Assembly: GCA_030841085.1 (NCBI GenBank)
Contig: JAVEDP010000020.1
Span: 124,001-188,000 of the forward strand
Length of the DNA stretch: 64,000 nucleotides
Reading direction: 5' to 3'
Source of the DNA: Pyrinomonadaceae bacterium
GTDB taxonomy: Bacteria; Acidobacteriota; Blastocatellia; Pyrinomonadales; Pyrinomonadaceae
Positions 9,101 to 17,190 of this stretch are shown in pieces. Positions within the stretch are counted from its first letter, which is position 1; each line of letters starts with the position of its first letter. The notes below the pieces were generated by a model that worked only from the letters and a program-made list of their open reading frames with translations, had not been told where the DNA came from and did not search any database. A program made the translations under genes and the position numbers.

Positions 9101-9439
9101 TGCCCCTGGCAGGACTCGAACCTGCGGCCCTCTGCTTAGCTTCCAGCATCAAGTTTCCCTGACCGCCTGTAGAAGTACAGGTTTGCTGGCTGGACTATAT
9201 CTTGGACATCCCAGTCCCGGCCCGTATAGTCTCTGAGGATCCCCGTTGGTTCCAATGAAAAACCCAAACAGGTTTCCTGCGGATTACCCAATCCTCCCGG
9301 ATTTTTACTCAGCTTGCGAGTACCGGAGGCTCTAAGGGCGTCCCCGCATATGGGGCCGTCCACTCAATGAGTTCGCTGCAAATCATTCCTCATTAAGGCT
9401 CCTACAAGGCAGATGCTCTATCCGCTGAGCTACAGGGGC
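9101..9439 (-). tRNA. tRNA-Arg (TCT) interrupted by a group I intron
   Basis: The 5' exon is 9439-9406 (34 nt) and the 3' exon 9139-9101 (39 nt); spliced they give a standard 73-nt tRNA. Acceptor GCCCCTG pairs with CAGGGGC; D arm GCTC/GAGC; anticodon stem TCTGC/GCAGA with loop CTTCTAA, so anticodon TCT (Arg, AGA codons); T arm GCAGG-TTCGAGT-CCTGC; discriminator A. CCA is not encoded. The intron lies between anticodon positions 34 and 35. It is 32 bp upstream of tRNA-His and probably cotranscribed with it. Confidence 0.93.
9140..9405 (-). ncRNA. 266-nt group I self-splicing intron in tRNA-Arg
   Basis: The sequence between the tRNA halves has the marks of a small tRNA-borne group I intron. The 5' exon ends in U, and its CCUU can pair with an internal guide GAGG (9388-9391), giving the U-G wobble at the splice site (P1). 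The core strands AGAGACTATA (9226-9235) and AAGATATAGTCC (9191-9202) form P7 and the guanosine-binding region. The intron ends in G (9140), the omega-G. It has no convincing internal ORF, so splicing is expected to be autocatalytic. Its size and core resemble the introns in cyanobacterial tRNA-Leu and proteobacterial tRNA genes. Confidence 0.92.
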
Positions 9440-9502
9440 ACATGCCTGGCGCCCGGATGTTAGCACGTTGACGAGAGGCGCGGTCAATCGCCGGCACAAA
9501 AT

Positions 9503-9534
9503 AAAGAGATCGCCAAAGAACAGGCGATCTCTTT
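9503..9534 (-). terminator. rho-independent terminator of the small gene at 9553
   Basis: A perfect 12-bp stem, AAAGAGATCGCC (9503-9514) with its complement (9523-9534) and an 8-nt loop, lies 18 bp after the stop of the 9553 gene. On the minus strand it is followed by TATTTTG. It also separates that gene from tRNA-Arg. Confidence 0.85.
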
Positions 9535-9552
9535 AAGTTGATTGGCGACGGA

Positions 9553-9801
9553 TTACGCTGCTTGCGTTTGTTCGGTCGTCTCAGCAAACACTCTACGGCC
9601 GTTTATGGCATCGTCGATGATTTCACGAACCGCGGAAGTGTCTGGGTTTACATCCATGCGATCGCAGGCGCGCAAATGACGGAGAATTCCCTCCGTGGCA
9701 ATTTCCGCGGCGACCCCAACAAGTTTAGAATAACGTCTCGCTTGAATATGATCGATTCGAAGAATCCGCTCATCCAGCGGCAAATGTCTATCAAAAGTCA
9801 C
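9553..9801 (-). CDS. small hypothetical protein, 82 aa
   Basis: The GTG start at 9801 has good ribosome-site bases upstream (GGAGGGG and AAAAGG), and a strong terminator follows the stop. The product is soluble, with MTFDRHLPLDERILRIDHIQ followed by helical segments and a single Cys (RACDRM). No family recognised. Independent RBS and terminator signals make it a real monocistronic gene despite its size. Confidence 0.65.
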   Translation of the reverse strand: MTFDRHLPLDERILRIDHIQARRYSKLVGVAAEIATEGILRHLRACDRMDVNPDTSAVREIIDDAINGRRVFAETTEQTQAA

Positions 9802-10214
9802 GATTACCTTTTCCCCTCCAAAAACCGCCGGCGCGGTTAGTTTTAAGTGCGAATCTTAGATGCCTTTGGTGCGCCCCAGGATGCAGATCCCTTGCAATTC
9901 GAAACAATTTCGCTTCCGGAAGAGGTCGCTCTTCCCGTTAGCCACGATTTTGGGGGTGCAGCAAACCAGAGATTATAGCGGAGGATGCAGCGGATTACCA
10001 GACTTTTCTGAGCCTGCTTTTAAGCTCCGTCGTCAAGACGTTTAGCAGATCATTTCACATCGTTTCGCTTTCTGGAAGCAGGGAAACTCTATTGGAACAA
10101 CGCAGTGCAAAACGTTACGCGACTCAACATAAACGTAAGCGCCGCCCGTGTTCACCTGAGATGAACCACTGGACAGCGCTTGTGCTTTGTCCTCGTTAAA
10201 GAGGGTGGACTACA
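9802..10214. other. intergenic region, no gene recognised
   Basis: 413 bp between the 82-aa gene and HU. The only long frame (plus, from 9860) has poor composition and no ribosome site. No tRNA, terminator or repeat is evident. It could hold the promoter of the 9553 gene, but no clear boxes are seen. Confidence 0.5.
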
Positions 10215-10529
10215 TCATTTCCGCGGTAAGACCGTATCTTTCATGCCTTTGCCAACGCGAAACTTAAGGGTGGTCTTCGCGGGAATTTGAATCGTTTCTC
10301 CAGTCGCGGGATTTCGCCCTTCTCGCGCCTTCCTTTCGGACTTCACAAGCTTGCCGAAGCCGGGAAGTACAAATTCACCATTGGACTTCACTTCGCGGGA
10401 AGCCAGGTTATAAAGTTCGTCAAAAAACTCCTTTACCTGTGCACGTTTCATTCCCGTTTTTTCGGCGAAATGGTTGAAGACTTCCGACTGAGTCATGCGC
10501 TTTCTACCTGTCGCGGCTTTGGTCGCCAT
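10215..10529 (-). CDS. HU-family DNA-binding protein
   Basis: 104 aa, HU/IHF family, a nucleoid-associated protein that bends DNA as a dimer. The N-terminal helices (MTQSEVFNHFAEKTGMKRAQVKEFFDEL) and the signature GEFVLPGFGKLVKSERKAREGRNPATGE (residues about 56-83) are complete, including the DNA-intercalating arm RNPATGE. A short Lys/Arg-rich extension (KAATGRKR) precedes the fold. The Shine-Dalgarno GGAGG is 14 bases from the ATG, longer than usual, with no alternative in-frame start between. Confidence 0.92.
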   Translation of the reverse strand: MATKAATGRKRMTQSEVFNHFAEKTGMKRAQVKEFFDELYNLASREVKSNGEFVLPGFGKLVKSERKAREGRNPATGETIQIPAKTTLKFRVGKGMKDTVLPRK

Positions 10530-10852
10530 AGTCTGGTGTAATACCTCCGATGAAACTTAAATTAAAAAGCTGGTCAGGCACTCATATATCACACTCAAGC
10601 ACCAATGTCTGCAAGAAATCTCGATTTCAGGCGGGTTTTTGAAAAATATTTGTCCTCTGGGGCATTGAAGGCCTACGAATCGAGCACTCGGCAATCGCAA
10701 TCAAAGCCACGACCTCTTAGCGGTGACCTACTTCCATGCACTTTTGGTGTTTCCCAGTGTTTCTGGCAGCTCATGCCGCACCGGCAACGATGTCGCCCGT
10801 TCAAGCTCATCAACTTCGTCGTAAAGGTGCTCAGGATCCTTTAAAAGCAAAT
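10530..10852. other. intergenic region upstream of HU
   Basis: About 320 bp between HU and the terminator of tRNA-Pro. It contains an AT-rich stretch (10550-10590) that may hold the HU promoter on the minus strand. Frames here run through tRNA-Pro or lack ribosome sites. No further feature supported. Confidence 0.45.
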
Positions 10853-10874
10853 CGGCCACCCATAATGGTGGCCG
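10853..10874 (-). terminator. terminator after tRNA-Pro
   Basis: A perfect 8-bp stem CGGCCACC/GGTGGCCG with a 6-nt loop, 17 bp after the tRNA 3' end, is followed on the minus strand by ATTTGCTTTT. Confidence 0.75.
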
Positions 10875-10891
10875 TCGCGTTTCAATGTAAA

Positions 10892-10970
<79 letters not shown>

Positions 10971-11006
10971 GCTTATCTCGATGATCGAGAAGTGGCCACG
11001 CGCATT

Positions 11007-11669
11007 CTATGAAGCGCTTCTACCTGCGGTCAAGTTTGGTCCAAGAAAGAGATCTAGTTGCTGGCGCATTGTCTCTGCCGCGCGAGCGCGATGACTGATC
11101 TTTCGCTTGATAGCTTGGTCCAATGCCGCAAAAGGCACGATGTGACCGTTGGGAATGAAGATTGGATCGAATCCGAAACCATCTGTCCCAGTTGGTTCAT
11201 GGGCTAATGAGCCGTCGCAAACGCCTTGGCTCACAGCCAGGAGTTTTGGAGCCGATAATTCTCCTGGTGGCGAAGGCGGCGAACCATACAGCACCATGCA
11301 GCAAACGAATCGCGCGATGCGTGAAGTGGGTGCAATTTGATCCAGCGACGACAGTAAGGTTTTTGTGCGTTCGAGGTCCGTCAGATCAGCTCCGCCGAAA
11401 CGGGCCGACAACACGCCCGGTCCGCCCTGAAGGGCCGCTACTTCAAGTCCTGAATCGTCTGCGAGTGCCGTGATTCCCGTTTGTCGCGCGTAGCTCATCG
11501 CCTTGAGTGTTGCGTTCTCCAGGTAGGTCTTCCCAACTTCTGCGACCTCCGAAATCATTTCAAAATCCTTTAGGAAGCGAAGCCTTACTGGCAATGTGGC
11601 AAAGGCCTGGCGCAGCTCGGCAATCTTTCCTTCGTTGCGAGTTGCGATTAGCAATTCAAATTGAGTCAT
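11007..11669 (-). CDS. rdgB: XTP/dITP pyrophosphatase (RdgB/HAM1)
   Basis: 220 aa. It hydrolyses non-canonical purine NTPs (XTP, dITP/ITP) to monophosphates plus PPi, keeping deaminated bases out of DNA and RNA. All family motifs are visible: ATRNEGK at residues 9-15, ADDSGLEV (about 70-77) with the catalytic Asp, GFGFDPIFIP (about 165-174) and KRKISHRARA (about 188-197). Slightly longer than the E. coli protein because of an insert near residues 125-145 (GSPPSPPGELSAPK). It is 15 bp after the membrane-anchored gene upstream, probably the same transcript. Confidence 0.95.
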   Translation of the reverse strand: MTQFELLIATRNEGKIAELRQAFATLPVRLRFLKDFEMISEVAEVGKTYLENATLKAMSYARQTGITALADDSGLEVAALQGGPGVLSARFGGADLTDLERTKTLLSSLDQIAPTSRIARFVCCMVLYGSPPSPPGELSAPKLLAVSQGVCDGSLAHEPTGTDGFGFDPIFIPNGHIVPFAALDQAIKRKISHRARAAETMRQQLDLFLGPNLTAGRSAS

Positions 11670-11684
11670 GACAACTGCGCGCTT

Positions 11685-13403
11685 CTAGCGGCTCGATCTT
11701 TCATTCGACCTCTTTCGTTCGGGAAAGACCAATGGCAGCAAGCTACTGAACTGACCGAGGGATGACCGCGTAACGCGCACGATGCCATGTTCTCCTAAAT
11801 TCGTTTCGGTAACCGAATAGGGCAATAATCTCAGGCCCTGTTCTGTTTTATCCGACCAAAGCGCTGTGCTGCCTCCTACTTCAGCCGCAGTTGATACAAA
11901 TGCGCGGACCCGCTCCGAGTCATTCGCGTAAGTCAAGACACATGCTCCGTTGGACGAAGGAGTCGAGCGAACGCGGGGTGAAGCGCTCGATTGATCAGGC
12001 GAAGCGGAAACCGCATTTTCAGTAGAGCGAGCGACATCGGTAGGGGAGCCGATTGCGACGAAGCCGTTTACAAAACCGGCGACAAATTCGCCATCTGAAT
12101 TACTGAAAATCTCGTCGGTTTGCTTGGCATTGATTAGCCGAAATCCCATTCCCGCGATCAGGAACTCACGCATTGCAGGTTCATCGCGCACTTTTGCGAT
12201 AAGCATTGAACCGGCGGTGTCAGGGTCCAAACGCGAAGTGATTACCGGTCCCTCGACCAAGTTCAGAAATTTGTCCGGCTCATTGATTCCAAAAGGCAAT
12301 AACGCTGATTTTAGTAACGAAGAAAAAAATATGGCGGACAGCGCGTCCACCTGAGATGCGACCGACGTCTTTAGACCTTGCCAGGCCATGGTTGGATTCT
12401 GAAACCTGTAATAAGTAACGGAAGAAAAGTTGTCAGGTAACCTTGGGTTCGAAGCTGGGTCAGCTCGCTGACATGAAAAGCTTTCTTTGAGTTTCGCCAC
12501 CATCGCAGGCTGGAGATCAATTCGGTAGCGGTCTTCGATGCCGTCCATAAAGGACAGCGAACTCCATCCCAGGCTGGCGACAATTTTCGCAGAGGCAGAA
12601 TCAATCAGGCGCTCAAATTCACTATTGCCCGGGGCCCGGCCCAAAAGCATCGGCACCGCCACCGAAAGTAAGCGGCCGCTGCTTTTCGCAGGCACGTAAC
12701 CAAAAGCTAGTGCTTGATCTGCCTGAAGATCAAGTCGCAGCCGCTTCAAGTCCTCATCGTCTTTCAGGCTCGGCTGACGATGTGACGCGACCGCCAAACT
12801 CTTTTGCACTGCCCGCTCGGTATTCCCGACGATGACGAGAGTCCCCACGAAAGTTGCTACAACTTGGCGCGAGCCACCAGGGGCAATCCATTCAATGAAT
12901 TCAAAACCGTCTACGTTAGTTCGCCTCAGAGTCGGCTGACCATACGCGGTCTCGGCAAACTTCTTTAACGCTTGTTCCACTGGAGATTTGATGCGGCTGG
13001 CTGCGGTATGAGTTTCGACCAGTAAGGCACCTTCCGGCTTCACGGTGAGACTTTCACCGTCTTGCGACACGCCCAGGTCGGTTACAACCACAGCAAGCTG
13101 TGCGCGTGTCACAATCACTGAATTGGTCGGACCGATACCGGTCCACCTCACGAACTTCGTTGACCAGTTGTCTTTGCCCGTTCGCCACTTATTTCCAGTC
13201 AGTTCATCCACTAATTTCCACGCATCAGTTTTGGCTAAAGCTGCTGCGACATCTGTTGGGTTGTTTGATTCGAGATAGAGCAGGGAATCGGCGGGCGCAT
13301 AGGCTGCCATATCAACGGCTCGAGGCCTAACCCACCATAGCCAGGCACCAAGAACTGCAAGCAGCAGCAGGACGATAATGAGAAACCAACGAGTTCGTGC
13401 CAT
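11685..13403 (-). CDS. membrane-anchored extracytoplasmic protein, unknown function
   Basis: 572 aa from ATG 13403; upstream ATGs (13412, 13439) would add only a short unlikely leader. One N-terminal transmembrane helix (WFLIIVLLLLAVLGAWLWWV) is followed by a large periplasmic part of alternating strands and helices. It opens with AAYAPADSLLYLESNNPTDVA, a theme seen in DUF3352-type proteins, and has two related halves (around residues 35-330 and 340-560). No catalytic motif seen. Co-oriented with rdgB (15-bp gap). Confidence 0.7.
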   Translation of the reverse strand: MARTRWFLIIVLLLLAVLGAWLWWVRPRAVDMAAYAPADSLLYLESNNPTDVAAALAKTDAWKLVDELTGNKWRTGKDNWSTKFVRWTGIGPTNSVIVTRAQLAVVVTDLGVSQDGESLTVKPEGALLVETHTAASRIKSPVEQALKKFAETAYGQPTLRRTNVDGFEFIEWIAPGGSRQVVATFVGTLVIVGNTERAVQKSLAVASHRQPSLKDDEDLKRLRLDLQADQALAFGYVPAKSSGRLLSVAVPMLLGRAPGNSEFERLIDSASAKIVASLGWSSLSFMDGIEDRYRIDLQPAMVAKLKESFSCQRADPASNPRLPDNFSSVTYYRFQNPTMAWQGLKTSVASQVDALSAIFFSSLLKSALLPFGINEPDKFLNLVEGPVITSRLDPDTAGSMLIAKVRDEPAMREFLIAGMGFRLINAKQTDEIFSNSDGEFVAGFVNGFVAIGSPTDVARSTENAVSASPDQSSASPRVRSTPSSNGACVLTYANDSERVRAFVSTAAEVGGSTALWSDKTEQGLRLLPYSVTETNLGEHGIVRVTRSSLGQFSSLLPLVFPERKRSNERSSR

Positions 13404-13578
13404 CGGCCGCATCCTAACCGCGACCCAGGGGATGCGCAAGCATCAGAGTTTTTTCCTCCCTTCGTTTCTGGAATTAGCGGGGCGGGTTCCAGAAAAGTTG
13501 TCGAAATAGGCAGAATTACTACCGCAGTACCGACTGTAAACTAGACGGAATATAGAGTTAAACCATGGAAAATAGGGG

Positions 13579-13606
13579 TTGACATTGTTTGGGCCCATGC
13601 TGTAGT
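13579..13606 (+). promoter_or_regulatory. candidate sigma-70 promoter of the pil operon
   Basis: TTGACA (13579-13584), a 16-bp spacer, then TGTAGT (13601-13606). It is the best promoter-like pair in the 490-bp gap before pilM and would give a leader of about 315 nt. Confidence 0.5.
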
Positions 13607-13928
13607 CTGCTTGACGTTGGCAGTGAGGATGCTGCCCCGATCAAACTCTTGCCACGCTCCTCGTCCTCGTTTCAGCGGCCTTCATTTTTCGGAAGGCAAA
13701 AATCCCTGAAAACTCCTGATTGTTGAATGCAGCGCTCAACGCGCGTCCCCCCTCGGAGTCATTAACCCGCCGCAGAAGCCTATCTAAGGAATTAGCCTTG
13801 AAAATCGACAAGCCAGCAACTCCTGCGAAAACAGCCAAAAGCCGGGTTTCAAGAGCATTGAAAGCTCGCGCCCGCCTGCGGCAACAGCACAGAATGCGTT
13901 CTCTCTTCGCCGTGAGGAATAAATAAAC
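13607..13928 (+). other. long untranslated leader before pilM
   Basis: About 320 bp between the candidate promoter and pilM. A basic frame starting at a TTG (13797), read to 13926, has an aagga upstream and Lys/Arg-rich content, but support as a gene is weak. No terminator or known riboswitch recognised. Confidence 0.4.
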
Positions 13929-14993
13929 ATGTTTAAGAAAAGTATGGGCAAAAAGAATCTCGTCGGACTCGACATCGGTTCCAGCTCGGTCAAAGCCGTC
14001 GAGCTACAAAGGAAGGGAAGTAGCCTTCATTTGGTGAATCTTGGTTTTGAGAACCTTCAGGCCGACACCATCGTCGATGGTCAGATCATGGAGTTGAACA
14101 ACGTGTCTGACGTTATCAACAGCATCTTCAACGAGCACCAGATTAGAACCTCGAGGGTTGCAGCCGGCGTCAGCGGGCATTCAGTGATCGTTAAAAACAT
14201 TGTGCTTCCCCAGATGAGCGAAGACGAACTGCAGGAGTCGTTCAGCTGGCACGCGGAAGAACATATCCCTTTCGACATATCTGACGTGAACCTCGATTAC
14301 CAGGTCACCAGCAGTTCTTCCGACGCGCTAAACGTTCTCATGGCGGCCTGCAAGAGTGACAAGATCGCCAACGTCAAACAGGCGATTCAATTGGCCGGCA
14401 AACAGCCAGTAGTTATCGACGTCGATTCGTTCGCACTGCAAAACTGTTACGAGATGAACTACCAGCCGAAAGCGGGCGAGGTCGTGGCGTTGCTAAATAT
14501 TGGCGCTTCGACGATGAACATCAACATATTGAATGGCACACGTTCAGTCTTCGCGCGGGACGCTTCGGTAGGTGGCAGCCAATACACCAGTTTGCTTCAG
14601 AAAGAGCTGGGTCTGACATTCGAACAGGCGGAAGCCGTGAAACGTGGATACCCACTGCCCGAAGGCATTGAACCGCGTCCGATACAACCGATTATTGAAA
14701 CCGTTTCCGACATTCTCGCTCTGGAAATTCGCAAGACAATGGATTTTTACCGAGCAACTGCCGAAGAAAGCGAAGAAGCCATTCAGAAGATTCTAATTTC
14801 GGGGGGCGGTTCAAAGCTTCCCGGTCTGCCTGAGTATCTTGCGAAGCGGTTCGAAATTCCCGTCGAATTATTCGATCCCTTCCGGCAAGTGCAGGTTGAC
14901 GGTCGAAAGTTTGATCCGGATTACATGAAAGAGATCGTCCCGGACATGGCAATTGCCGTCGGTCTCGCCTTGAGAGGAGTTGAAACGGCATGA
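13929..14993 (+). CDS. pilM: type IV pilus assembly protein PilM
   Basis: 354 aa, actin/FtsA-like ATPase of the inner-membrane pilus platform; it binds the cytoplasmic tail of PilN. ATP-site motifs are present: GLDIGSSSVKAVEL (residues 13-26, phosphate 1), LLNIGASTMNINIL (about 187-200, phosphate 2) and ILISGGGSKLPGL (about 289-301, adenosine). Length is typical. The stop overlaps the pilN start as ATGA, so translation is coupled. Confidence 0.96.
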   Translation: MFKKSMGKKNLVGLDIGSSSVKAVELQRKGSSLHLVNLGFENLQADTIVDGQIMELNNVSDVINSIFNEHQIRTSRVAAGVSGHSVIVKNIVLPQMSEDELQESFSWHAEEHIPFDISDVNLDYQVTSSSSDALNVLMAACKSDKIANVKQAIQLAGKQPVVIDVDSFALQNCYEMNYQPKAGEVVALLNIGASTMNINILNGTRSVFARDASVGGSQYTSLLQKELGLTFEQAEAVKRGYPLPEGIEPRPIQPIIETVSDILALEIRKTMDFYRATAEESEEAIQKILISGGGSKLPGLPEYLAKRFEIPVELFDPFRQVQVDGRKFDPDYMKEIVPDMAIAVGLALRGVETA

Positions 14994-15664
14994 TCAAGAT
15001 CAATTTGCTTGAATCAATTACAGACCGCCCGACCGGCGCCGCGATGGTTGAAGCACGGGTAGCAAGCCCGCGCATGCAAACCCTCCTGTTGGCGGTAACG
15101 GTGTCTGGTCTATTGGTCCTGGGCGTGGGCTATGACTACGTTAGCTCAAAGTCCAACCACGAAACCGCACGCGTGGAACTTGAAAAGCAGAGAGCCATCA
15201 ACTTACAGATGCTGGCTGTGAACAAGGAACAGGTAGAACTCGAAAAGAAGGCGCAGGAAATTCAGAGCCGCATCGACGCTATCAAGAACCTGCGCGAATC
15301 CCAACAGGGTCCGAGCGCAGTGCTTCGCGAAATCAAAGCGCGATTTGATGGCGTGCCTGGATTGTATTTGAAGAGCCTGGAACAGAAAGACGGTGAACTC
15401 ACCATCAAGGGTCTTTCGCCCAACGAATCGGCAGTGACTCGGTTTGGTCAAAGCCTGGAGTTCTCATCAGGGTTGTTTACGAACCTCAACATCGAGACTT
15501 CGCGCGAAACGGCGCAAGCGACCGCTACAGCCGGGACAGCCTCAGCCGATGCCGCCGTAGTGCTTCCTGAAGTCGTTGCGTTTACAGTGAAGTGCAATTA
15601 CGGCAAGAAACCTCAAGCACAAGCAGGCGCGCCAGCCTCCAACCAGGTGGCATTGAAGAAGTAA
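14990..15664 (+). CDS. pilN: type IV pilus assembly protein PilN
   Basis: 224 aa. The N-terminus MIKINLLE is the conserved PilN motif that docks into PilM. One transmembrane helix (about residues 34-54) is followed by a coiled coil (about 60-105) and a ferredoxin-like periplasmic domain that pairs with PilO. The last 40 residues are Ala/Thr/Gln-rich. The start overlaps the pilM stop by 4 bp. Confidence 0.94.
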   Translation: MIKINLLESITDRPTGAAMVEARVASPRMQTLLLAVTVSGLLVLGVGYDYVSSKSNHETARVELEKQRAINLQMLAVNKEQVELEKKAQEIQSRIDAIKNLRESQQGPSAVLREIKARFDGVPGLYLKSLEQKDGELTIKGLSPNESAVTRFGQSLEFSSGLFTNLNIETSRETAQATATAGTASADAAVVLPEVVAFTVKCNYGKKPQAQAGAPASNQVALKK

Positions 15665-15710
15665 CCTACCGAAGGTAATCCCGAAAACGATCGGGGAAGG
15701 AACTAAACAG

Positions 15711-16346
15711 ATGAAAATAGGTAATCTTAAAGCACTGCCCTGGTACCTGCGGCTAGCGATCTTCGTTGGCGTCGCTGCGGTCCTGTATGGCGGTTTCTGG
15801 TATTTGGTCACCAGGCCGACACGCGCCGAAACGCAGCAATTCAATGACGAGATTGCGCAACTGCTGCCAAAGAACGCGCAAGCCCAAATCGCTTCACAAC
15901 GGTTGAACGAATTTCGCGCGGTTTATAAAGCGCGTCAGGAAGAATACGAAGAGTTAAAGGCGTTGCTGCCCGAGCAGCGTGAGATCACGATGGTATTACA
16001 GGGTGTGCAGGATCGAGCTCGCGGCAACGGGTTAGTGCTCAAGAAGTTTTTGCCTAAAGAAGACGTGCAGGAAGGAAACTACAGCGGGAAGAAGATCGAG
16101 GTGAGCGTTACCAGCTCGTTCGCGTCGCTGCGCTCTTTCTTTGAACAGTTGGCCCACTACCAGCGCATTGTTTCAATCAGCAACTTTCAGATCAAGCAGG
16201 TCGATAACCAGACGTCAATGAAAACGGTCGACGCCACTTTCGATCTGACCGCGTATTACGTGTCTGCAGAGAAACTGAGTTCCCCGGCGGCACAGCCCGC
16301 CGGCTCTGGCCAGGTTCCACCCGCAGCCGCACCGCCGAAGAAGTAA
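15711..16346 (+). CDS. pilO: type IV pilus assembly protein PilO
   Basis: 211 aa. A short cytoplasmic tail, a transmembrane helix (about residues 9-30), a coiled coil with the LPEQREI element typical of PilO (about 84-90), and a C-terminal periplasmic domain. It forms the PilN-PilO heterodimer that links the PilM ring to PilP and PilQ. The C-terminus ends in a Pro/Ala tail. It sits 46 bp after pilN; gggaagg precedes the start. Confidence 0.93.
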   Translation: MKIGNLKALPWYLRLAIFVGVAAVLYGGFWYLVTRPTRAETQQFNDEIAQLLPKNAQAQIASQRLNEFRAVYKARQEEYEELKALLPEQREITMVLQGVQDRARGNGLVLKKFLPKEDVQEGNYSGKKIEVSVTSSFASLRSFFEQLAHYQRIVSISNFQIKQVDNQTSMKTVDATFDLTAYYVSAEKLSSPAAQPAGSGQVPPAAAPPKK

Positions 16347-16383
16347 GCCTCTTGCTAAACGCCAACCAGGAAAAATAATCATC

Positions 16384-17001
16384 ATGAAATATCAAGCGAA
16401 AACCCTTCAAAGTGCGTTAGTCATGTTTCTATGCGCTATTGCCTTGGCATTCACCGCGAGCATTTCCGCCAAGGCGCAAGACAGCGTTGACGACAAGGCA
16501 CCGATGCGAACTAATTCAGGCGGCCGCGATCCATTCAGGAAATATGAACCACCGCGCGTCACAGTCAAGAAAAAGGGACCGCTCGTGCCCCCCTCCGTTC
16601 AAGTCAGAATTGAGCAGTACCGGGCGCAGAAACTGGCGGCGATGAGTGCGCATATTGCGGCACCCAAACCGACAACCGCGTTTCTGCTAGATGAAATCCA
16701 GGTAGTCGGCATTTCACGCTCGCCGCGTGGTTATGCAGCGATCGTTGAAGCCTCGCCAATCAAACTTGCCTACGTTATCTATCCTGGCGAACGGTTTTAC
16801 GATGGTCAGTTAGTAGCTATTGAAGACAACCGTTTGATCTTCCGTCGCGAAGTAGTTTTTTCTGACGGTCGACACGAGCGTTCGGTTGAAATGAAGCCGT
16901 TGCGTCAACCAACCACCGTCGATGCACTTGCCTCCGTGAAAACGGCCCCTGCCAGTTCCGCGCCTGTCGAAGAAAAGAAGCCTGTCGCCGACAAGCCGTA
17001 G
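16384..17001 (+). CDS. pilP: type IV pilus assembly protein PilP
   Basis: 205 aa. A cleavable Sec signal ending ISAKAQ is seen rather than a lipobox, which differs from the lipoprotein PilP of Pseudomonas and Neisseria. RDPFRKYEPP (about residues 42-51) is the conserved linker that contacts PilN/PilO, and residues about 85-160 form the beta-sandwich HR domain that binds PilQ. The Pro/Lys/Ala tail is probably disordered. An aaccaggaa stretch precedes it. Confidence 0.88.
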   Translation: MKYQAKTLQSALVMFLCAIALAFTASISAKAQDSVDDKAPMRTNSGGRDPFRKYEPPRVTVKKKGPLVPPSVQVRIEQYRAQKLAAMSAHIAAPKPTTAFLLDEIQVVGISRSPRGYAAIVEASPIKLAYVIYPGERFYDGQLVAIEDNRLIFRREVVFSDGRHERSVEMKPLRQPTTVDALASVKTAPASSAPVEEKKPVADKP

Positions 17002-17190
17002 TTTTCGGTTTCGAATCATTTCTACCGGTTCGAAACCATTCCCCGCGTAGTCACCCATCAGTACCAATTCTGCTACGCAGTTTGACAATCAACCGCGGAC
17101 GAGTCGCATGTGCGGCGCGCGCTTCAGGCTGAAGGCAGCACGAGCGTAGCGTGTGGCGGCTAGCGTTCCGCAATTCCCCAGGAGGGAAAG

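Noticed and set aside
9136-9363. 75-aa open frame inside the tRNA-Arg intron
   Set aside because: No homing-endonuclease motif (LAGLIDADG, GIY-YIG, HNH), no ribosome site, and it lies on the conserved intron core.
13720-13926. Basic 43-68 aa frame in the pilM leader
   Set aside because: Composition is Arg/Lys/Ala-rich with no pattern, and only a weak aagga precedes a TTG; left as leader.
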